The notes beneath the pieces were generated by a model that had not been told where the DNA came from, made no database searches, and saw only the letters and a program-made list of their open reading frames with translations. This document shows positions 56,973 through 64,000 of a DNA stretch of 64,000 nucleotides, piece after piece (the stretch's first letter is position 1; every line of letters begins with the position of its first letter). The stretch covers positions 94,335,721-94,399,720 of the forward strand of contig OZ024931.1 in NCBI GenBank assembly GCA_964017235.1, written 5' to 3'. Made by a program: the position numbers and the translations under genes. This DNA is from Sabellastarte sp. h YS-2021. Taxonomy: Eukaryota; Annelida; Polychaeta; Sabellida; Sabellidae.

Positions 56973-57523
56973 GCTGTGCAATTGCTACTCTGAAAGTGAA
57001 TTGTCTGATTGTATACCATAGTGTTGAAGCAATCTAAGTCTATTATATTTCTGAAAAAAAAAAACAGTACAAGTCTGGATATTTCAACACAGCTTTTCAG
57101 TAATCCCAACTGCAAGTGGTTTGGGAAACATATGAACAGCGTTGTTTGTTAAGAATAGAGACAGGAATTTTTCCAAAAAAAACATGTCATTGTGCAGAAA
57201 TGATTTGAACAAGATAGTGGAGTGTACAGCCGAGTTGTTATAATTTGTGCTGTGTTTGGACATCTAACCTGGTAATAGGCTCTGTTTGACCTTCCTGGCT
57301 ACTAAGCAGGATGTGAAGCACCACCTTTGAACCTAGTTTGACTTACTTCACAGGCAATATACTTAAGAATTGGGACTGTACACCTTTGTTGACTGAACAC
57401 ATCATGTCTTGCTGTTGCTTTTGGATTTGACAGTTTTTAGTGACACCATAATGGTTGTAGCAAAGGGCCCAACATGTTATTGAATTCAGAATTTGTGCAT
57501 TTTTTCACAAATGTTTCATAAAT

Positions 57524-57529
57524 AATAAA
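57524..57529 (+). terminator. PRPF31 poly(A) signal AATAAA
   Basis: The first canonical AATAAA downstream of the stop, 552 bp away. The Helentron-like element begins about 25 bp further on, so cleavage would occur at or near its edge. Confidence 0.65.
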
Positions 57530-57552
57530 CCATTCACCTGTAATGAATGATT

Positions 57553-58363
57553 ATTCGGATGCATCCGATAGATACTTTGGTTTAGCGTTCGCTAGCCCGC
57601 TGCCACTGGACATAGAGATTTTCGACATTACCACTCTTGGCTGAAACTAGACCAGCTAGCTGCACAAAATTTGCAGGATATCTTCATTGGGAGGTAAGCT
57701 TCTGTGTGATTGAAATGATCCTTATTCTGAAAAGCAAAATGGGCGCCCTGGGCATTTCTTTTGAAAATAATCTACCTCTTTTTACTGGCTGGTTCTTGTA
57801 TCTAGAAGTTGAATCTCGCTATAGATCATATGTATAACATATATATATATATATATGTCCTCTACAAGCATGCAAACATATGACCTTGAAACTCTTCATT
57901 CGCGGTCATCCACAGAGTGCCAAAGTACCCTACCTGGCAGACTTTAAAAGTGCTTATAACTCACCTATTATTGGTCCTAGAGGTTTGCAATGTGAAACCA
58001 ATCTACAGGAAGCCTGTCCTTCAAGGTCAAGGAAGGAAAGTAACACTTAAAAGTGCTTATAACTCGCTTGTTATTGGTCCTAGAAACACTTGGTCCGAGA
58101 ATCTTTTGATGTCAGATTTGACCATGGGTCCCTCCGTTAAGGTCAAACCAGGATATGAAAACTTTAAAGTGTCAATATTTCCCTTGTTATTGCTTGTAGG
58201 GGTTTGTAATGTGAAACCACTTTATAGAAAATCATGGACTAGAAATTTTCTGATGTAGTCAGATTTTACCTGGCCCCTCCTTCAAGGTCAGACGATTGTT
58301 CACTGACTTAGGTGAATTGTCTTTCCGGTGCATATAATGTGCATCGGTTCTTCGATGCTCTAG
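57553..58363 (+). mobile_element. Helentron/HINE-like element downstream of PRPF31
   Basis: The start carries the palindrome CGGATGCATCCG (57556-57567) and a 5' region with CACTGGACATAGAGATTTT and CATTACCACTCT. An (AT)n run lies at about 57838-57856. Units share AAGTGCTTATAACTC and GGTTTGCAATGTGAAACCAA with 52.6-53.1 kb. The 3' end is hairpin GCATCG-GTTCTT-CGATGC (58341-58358) with CTAG at 58360-58363. Confidence 0.68.
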
Positions 58364-58976
58364 GTTTAGTTTTAATTATTATAAGACAGTTAATTATTGA
58401 CTCATTAAAGGCATTATATCCAAACTTCAGTTACTGAAGAACTTCTGTTTGCAGAATTGCCTGTGGAATGAAAAGGCAAACTCCTATCACTAGGAATTAC
58501 TACACATTGCTACTAAACCCATTGATTGCTTGCTAAAAGTTGCATTCTTTTCAAAGACAACCTCCTGACATTAATGGTTCTAATATCAAATCAACCTTCA
58601 TTTCTATCCAAAGTGGTAAGTCCCAGCAACCTCCATCATGACAAAAGATTATCAGTTTCTGGTGTTGATATCCAAAAACTATCTGATTGTAGAAGTTTGC
58701 AGTTGTACCTTTCAAGTGGAATAGATCACAATCAATCTTGGCTTCCTTTCAAAACTAACATGTACCTTTTCAGACTAGTCTTTTTATCGCTATAACTGTC
58801 TCTTTCCAGATGGACACTATTTTGATGTGACCCTGTAACTGGACTACCTCTTTTTGGACAATCAATGCCGAACAGGGTACCCACTGTTCAATTCAAAATA
58901 CTTAAATAAAATAATGAAATAGTGACAAAATATATTATACCATGCCTCATTAGAAACATAATTTTATACTTCTTAC
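58364..58976. other. Intergenic, no recognised gene
   Basis: A 90-codon open frame at 58526-58795 has no recognisable family features. Nothing else is evident. Confidence 0.45.
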
Positions 58977-59470
58977 CCAATGGACAATTGCTATACCGGT
59001 TGGAACCACCGGCCCCGCCAAATGACATAAACAGCAGTCCTGTGTTATCCAACGGTGCTGTTTGGCTAGGTGGCGCATCATACTACCTTCCTGTCTAGAC
59101 AGCGTTACGTTACAACATCTTTTTCACTTGGCATGTGTACTGTGCAGATGTGTTTTCGAGAAAATCTCAGAAGTTGAAGAATGTGTGGATTTATTACAGA
59201 ATTGAATTTTTATTTTATTGCGTTAATACATCCTATCCAATGGACAATTGCTAAACCGGTCGGCGCAGACCGGCCCGCCAAACGCCAGAAAAAGACGTCC
59301 TGTGTTTCCACTGGCTGGCCGGTCCGTAGTACTGTGCACTCCCCAGATGGCGCCTCGTACTTCCTTCCTGTCTAGACAACCTGACGTCATAGCATCTTTT
59401 TCGTTTGGCGCGTGTACTGTGCAAACGTGTTTTCAACAATCTCCAGATATTTTAAAGAAAAGTGTGCATT
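58977..59470. repeat. Diverged direct repeat, two copies 260 bp apart
   Basis: Copies beginning CCAATGGACAATTGCTA start at 58977 and 59237 and share CTTCCTGTCTAGACA, ACATCTTTTTC and TGTGTACTGTGCA. Divergence is roughly a fifth to a quarter. The second copy is GC-rich and contains TGACGTCA (59392-59399). They may belong to the 5' region of the DIRS element that follows, but this is not established. Confidence 0.65.
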
Positions 59471-59860
59471 ATGACGGATTTTATACCTTATTTGCAAATA
59501 ATTTATTGTGAACGTGTTACCTACATATCAAGCACGGATATATATCAAGAAATCTGCTGGAAACGCTCCCTAGCTGACTCAATTTAGTGTTGATGATAGG
59601 GCAGTAAGCGACGAGAAATATGGATTATGAAGGCAGCCATTTTGCTAGTTTCCTCCCTTTAACCATTGTGTTGTTAGGGGCAGATCGACAATTTTTAAAG
59701 AAATAATGGATATTCTTCTTACAAGGTATTTTTATCTGTGTCTTTTAGTTTGAATGTCCCTTCAGCTACAATCACCATAGAAACGTCTTCTCTAGTACTA
59801 CAAATGGAAATCACGGAAAACTTTGTTCTATGTAGTATTTAACACTGTAAATAGAAGGAA
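59471..59860. other. Intergenic, no recognised gene
   Basis: No repeat or coding signal recognised. Confidence 0.45.
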
Positions 59861-60094
59861 TTCCCATCAGAAGAGGTGCATTCTTCAGAGCGCACTGGTA
59901 AAGACTTCTCTGCTGTATAGCATCAGTCACACCAGCCTAGCTCGAGTATTGGTGTTTTTTCATCAGAAGCAAGAGATGAATTCTTCAAATTCTTCAGAGC
60001 GCACTGGTCCAGACATCTTTGCTTGTAAAGCATTAGTCGACCGGCAAGCTCCAGTTCATCCAACTTCACAATAGAAGGTGATATCAGTCCCTCC

Positions 60095-60780
60095 CTTGCA
60101 GACCCGGCTTTGTTGTCGGTAGTGGGGGTTGTGGATGGCCAGTTCTCTGGTTTTATCACGAAAGGGAGAAGGAATTTCATCTACACATCTACAGAGCGCA
60201 CTGGTCCAGGCTTCTCTGCTTTAAAAGCATCAGCCGGCCGGCCAGCTCAAAAGAACGCGACCTCTGACGTCATATCCAGTCAGCCAATCGCGTGTCCTTC
60301 CGACCAATCACAAAGCAGGTCACGTGTTTTCACCGACCAGGAAGGTCGGAAGTGCGTTCTTCAGAACTCGCGTCTACTGTGACTACAGTCCCTGCTTTAC
60401 AGACCCGACCTTGTTGTCGGTAGTGGGGTTTTGTGGACTGTAAAGTTGCCAGTAAAGCATCGCACAAAGAACGCGAATACTGACGTCATCTCCAGTTAGC
60501 CAATCGCGTGTCCTTCCGACCAAATCACGGAGCTGGTCACGTGTTTTCACCGACCAGGAAGGTCGGAACTGCGTTCTTCACAATTTACATCTACTGCGAT
60601 ACCAGTCCTTCTCTCATGAACCGACCTTCGTTGTCGATAGTGGGGTGGTGGATGAGCAGAATACTGCGCATTTGCATGTTTAAGTATCACAAAAGAACGC
60701 GACAACTGACGAGCTCCAATCAGCCAATCGCATGTCTTTCCGACCAGCAGACTGGTCACATGACACACCGAACACCAAGT
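60095..60780. repeat. Tandem block of about 220 bp with clustered promoter-type motifs
   Basis: About three diverged units, each with TTGTTGTCGGTAGTGGGG-type, GAACGCGA and CAGCCAATCGC words. Within them are TGACGTCA (60265 and 60481), CCAAT (60284, 60500, 60724), CACGTG (60321 and 60538), an octamer ATTTGCAT (60670) and the inverted repeat CCGACC-aggaa-GGTCGG. A shorter repeated word, CAGAGCGCACTGGT, occurs at about 59887, 59997 and 60194. It looks like an enhancer/promoter array, possibly of the downstream DIRS element. The function is inferred from motifs only. Confidence 0.6.
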
Positions 60781-60960
60781 GTTTCTAAAAATAGATTACA
60801 AGGGCTTTCCCAGCAACTGTCAAATCTACAAACAAGACGTGCGATTAAAGAAATACTTTAATTAATGGAGGAAACCTACAGCAAGCTGAATTCAACACAA
60901 AAGATAGTTGTAAAATTGCTTTAGCAACTATTTACAGAGTGTACTGACTGGTAACACAGC

Positions 60961-61400
60961 CTTGTACACTTGTTTCAACAACTGGTTACAGAGTGTACCC
61001 GCTGGTACTGGCTACACAGCCTTGTACACTTACTTCAACCACTAGGTACAGAGTGTACCCGCTGGTACTGGCTACACAGCCTTCTTCAACAACTGGTTAC
61101 AGAGTGTTCCGACTGGTACTGGCTACACAGCCTTCTTCAACAACTGGTTACAGAGTGTACCGGCTGGTACTGGCTACACAGCCTTGTACACTTGCTTCAC
61201 CAACTGGTTACAGAGTGTACCGGCTGGTACTCTTAACACAGCCTTGTACACTTTCTTCAACAACTGGTTACAGAGTGTGCCGGCTGGTACTCGCTACACA
61301 GCCTTGTACACTTTCTTCAACAACTGGTTACAGAGTGTGCTGGCTGGTACTGGCTACTCAGCCTTGTGCACTTGCTTCAACCAGTTACCTATCGGTTACA
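60961..61400. repeat. 60-bp minisatellite with 51-bp variants
   Basis: Units start at 60961, 61021, 61081 (51 bp), 61132 (51 bp), 61183, 61243, 61303 and 61363, each with CAACTGGTTACAGAGTGT and TGGTACTGGCTACACAGC. Since 60 and 51 are both multiples of three, each open frame stays in register. The 171-residue frame at 60993-61508 is mostly repeated RLVLATQPCTL-type peptide and is not considered a gene. Confidence 0.93.
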
Positions 61401-61989
61401 AAGAAAACTAACAGGGTGCTGGCTACACAGTCCTTACTGTACAGTGCTTCACCCCAACTGGTTAAACTGGCTAAATATAGACCAGTAGATGTCAAAATGC
61501 ATTGGTGACCCCAGCCTGCCAGTTTTTTGCCGGTTACAGAGAATTACTGGTTACAGTAAAGTACTGGGTATGGAGTCCTGGTACCGGATAGAGTTGCCCA
61601 AGGTAAATTTGGTTACAGAGAATTCTTAGACCAGTCAGTGGGCTTGGTGATATGACAGTGTCCCAAGTTACTGCCAGGCAACCTTCCCTTATCACACCTC
61701 TCAACAACCTGTTATTGGTGCTGGACTTGACTGGAGAGATAATAAATTTTGTCATCATGTCCGGCCAAGGGTCAGACATCTCACAAATGACAGTTGCTCT
61801 GTAAATGCTGCACCTTGCAGGCTGCTGGCCCGGGGCAAAGAGTCTATTAATATGAAAAGTTGTGTCAGCCCCACCGGACCGCAATAAAAAACAGAGAGAC
61901 TGTTAACCTGGATCATTGTCACCAGACCAGACTAGTGTCCGGAGGGACAGAAAATGTTTGTCAAAATACCAAATGTTCCAAATGTGGCT

Positions 61990-62600
61990 CACAATCTGCC
62001 TGTAGGGTCCAGACTAAGCCCTTTTTGGGAACTTAGGAAGCCTTGGGGGCTGGACCCTATGTGGTACAAAGGTTGAAGGAGGGATACCTACGCCCATATA
62101 CCTATACAAGAACAATCCAGGAAATGCCTGAGATTTCACATCCAAGGTCGGGCATACCAGTTCAAGGCCCTGCCATTCGGTTTGTCCACAGCACCTTTTG
62201 AGTTCACCGTGATACCAGAGAAGGTGAAATTGATGGCCATACACAAGGTCTTAAGAAGCCACCAGTACCTAAACGACTGGTTGGTGAGAGCCAGATCCCA
62301 CCAGGCTTGTCTCCAACATACACAGGAACTAGTAAATAATGGGTCAGCAACTAGTTTGGCTGGTGAACTTCGAGAAATCAGCTGGAGCCCAACAAGACTT
62401 AAATTTTATAGGCTACCAGTTCGACCTCAGATCTGATCAGGTCCAGCTGACTCCAGATCAGTGGCAGAACCTTCAAGAGAAAATGCTGAAACTGCTATCC
62501 CTACCGGCTTGCCCGGTCCGGGAATTCATGTCCTTGATAGGGTTACTAACAGCTTCAAAAAAAAAAGAAAAAAAAAAAGCAAGTTCATCTAGGCCAACTT
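61990..62600 (+). pseudogene. DIRS-2 reverse transcriptase
   Basis: Across changing frames one reads PFWELRKPWGLDPMWYKGLK-like sequence, then GRAYQFKALPFGLSTAPFEF, then YLNDWLVRARS, then LNFIGYQFDLRSDQVQLTPD and CPVREFMSLIGLLTAS. The order ALPFGLS..P..F ... YLDDWL ... FLG..FD matches DIRS reverse transcriptases. The YLDDWL box reads YLNDWL, so one catalytic Asp is changed to Asn. A run of A/AAAG at 62558-62578 and a frameshift near 62340 break the frame. Confidence 0.8.
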
Positions 62601-62739
62601 CATATGAGACTCATTCTGCGGCACAACTGGAGGGTTCCAGAATCACTGGAAAAGGTGATCCCAAGCCCCAGGTCCTTGCACCCCCATTTTCAATGATGGC
62701 TGAAGGAAGACAATGTCCTTACAGCCCAACCATTACACC

Positions 62740-63110
62740 CAATAAAACATGCTCTGCAAATATTTACAGACGCATCGATAGAAGGGTGGGGCGCTCACTT
62801 AGACGAGCACTTTGCAAGAGCAACCTGGTCCCCTCCGGGAAGCAAGCTGCATATAAACTACGGTATCTAGAACTTAAGGCAGTCTTTCTGGCTTTAAAGA
62901 GTTCCAAGACCTTTGCTCAAACAAGATAGTACTTGTAGCAACCGACAACACCACAGTAGTGTCAAAACATAAAGGAAGGAGGCATGAGGTCGGGCCTACT
63001 TGTGTGCCCTACTATGGAGAATCTTGACCTGGTGTACCAGGAAACAAGTGACTCTAAAGCACGACACATTCCAGGCCGGCCGAATGTGGTAGCAGACAAG
63101 CTATCCAGGC
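62740..63110 (+). pseudogene. DIRS-2 RNase H
   Basis: IFTDASIEGWGAHLDEHFAR followed, in another frame, by YLELKAVFLALKS and later HIPGRPNVVADKLSRLGQT. These are the catalytic blocks and the H.PG..N..AD.LSR end typical of DIRS RNase H. At least two frameshifts are present. Confidence 0.82.
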
Positions 63111-63539
63111 TAGGCCAGACCATCAAAACAGTGTTTTCTCCTTCCAGAGGTCTTCCACTCTATGCAGCAGGTGGCACCGGCCCAAAATAGACTTATTTGC
63201 CACGAGGTTCAACAACAAGTTGCCTCTGTTTTTGTGTCACCGGTACCGGATCGCCTGGCCACAGCAGTGGATGCGCTCAGTCGGCCATGGTAGGATCTGA
63301 AAGCATACACCTCCCCACCATCAGCCATATTGGACAAAGTGGTGGAGAAGTGCAAGACTCCCCATGTAAGAGAATCAGTCTGATTGCTCCGGGGTGGCCC
63401 AACATGCCTTGGTTTTGGGATCTAGTGGCCATGTCCAGCCAAATCCCACTGAGCCTGCTCAATCTGCCCAACCTGTTCACAGCCATTCGATCAGATCCCT
63501 CACAGAAATCTGACAATTCCTAATCTTCATGCAGGGCTC

Positions 63540-64000
63540 CTAGAGCCTCCGGAATTGAGGAGCAGGACTTGTCTGAGGCAGTGGCAGCAAGAATTGAGGC
63601 TCCTCAAAGGGGATCAATCAGATCAGTGTATGAGGCAACTGGGCCATTTTTTACAAGTGATGTATCATTCAGGTGGACTTCGGGCACCCCCTGTAAAGTC
63701 AGTTGCTGACTTCCTTATGTACCTGTTTCAGGACAGGAAGTTGCAGCCCAGCACCATTGTTGGTTACAGGTCAGCCATTGCTGATAGTCTGGGAAATTTG
63801 CCCATCAATGTCAGTAAGGATGAAAATCTCACTCGTCTCCTGGATAGTTTCCACTGAGACAGACCCAAAGGCCAGAAGGGAATCCCCTCCTAGAACCTCT
63901 CCCTGGTTTTTGCACCAGCTGGCAAGGTTCATTTTGAACCAATTAAGGAGGCCTCCGTGAAGCTTTTGACCTTCAAGACAGTTTTCCTCTTGGCCCTGGG
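63540..64000 (+). pseudogene. DIRS-2 tyrosine recombinase, N-terminal part
   Basis: SVADFLMYLFQDRKLQPSTI, VGYRSAIADSLG and NLTRLLDSFH match the core-binding domain that precedes the recombinase catalytic domain in DIRS elements. A stop occurs at about 63855, and a frame change follows. The catalytic half lies beyond the window. Confidence 0.78.

Larger units (their letters stand above)
61990..64000 (+). mobile_element. Second DIRS-type retrotransposon, cut by the right edge
   Basis: Reverse transcriptase, RNase H and tyrosine recombinase follow in DIRS order. The copy is less decayed than the one in intron 7 and differs clearly from it in sequence. The terminal repeats are not visible; the right end is outside the window, and no ITR could be assigned on the left. 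Confidence 0.8.

Noticed and set aside
60993..61508. 171-codon open frame as a repetitive protein gene
   Set aside because: No splice sites or non-repeat conserved part. The frame is open because unit lengths are multiples of three.

Overview
This is a eukaryotic nuclear window: AT-rich, with split genes using GT-AG splice sites and very dense mobile elements. Conserved exons point to an invertebrate animal. The repeat load (Helentron-like non-autonomous elements with tandem cores, DIRS retrotransposons, L1/Tx1 LINEs) fits a marine mollusc, most likely a bivalve. The organism is an inference from repeat style and not from a marker gene.

Two host genes can be supported. On the minus strand, five exons between 14605 and 4030 encode the N-terminal part of a folliculin-interacting protein (FNIP1/2 orthologue). 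The rest of that gene lies beyond the left edge. On the plus strand, 12 exons from 32877 to 56972 give a complete 496-residue PRPF31 (U4/U6 snRNP protein Prp31). Every splice phase is consistent, and a poly(A) signal sits at 57524. Its first intron has a GC donor instead of GT.

Layout: 1-1930 is a composite element made of a 133-bp array, a 167-bp array and a unique tail. 4.0-14.6 kb is FNIP, whose largest intron holds a LINE fragment (5445-6905) and more composite array elements (7127-11035). 16.7-17.2 kb is a foldback MITE. 17.2-24.3 kb is a DNA-transposon-like unit with terminal inverted repeats, into which a 4.9-kb L1/Tx1 LINE has inserted with a 14-bp target duplication. 25.8-26.6 kb holds remnants of a MULE transposase with a FLYWCH finger. 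27.5-28.9 kb is a dimeric 139/146-bp array plus a dispersed 500-bp segment. 29.4-32.45 kb is a pair of Helitron-end-bearing array elements that stop 427 bp before the PRPF31 start codon.

The PRPF31 introns carry a pogo-like MITE, a SINE with a 17-bp target duplication, a second LINE nested in a tandem array, a 32-bp minisatellite, a DIRS retrotransposon with inverted terminal repeats, Helentron-like elements and a piggyBac-type MITE. Downstream of PRPF31 come another Helentron-like element (57.55-58.36 kb), diverged direct repeats, a tandem block rich in CRE/CCAAT/E-box-like sites, a 60-bp minisatellite and a second DIRS element that runs off the right edge.

The most unusual signal is a set of hairpin-plus-CTAG ends shared by several otherwise different tandem-array elements. 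Many of those arrays also share a core close to TATATCTCGAAAACCGT. Together these suggest one superfamily of rolling-circle-type non-autonomous elements with interchangeable satellite cores. No genes form an operon, and most long open frames here are satellite or transposon sequence.
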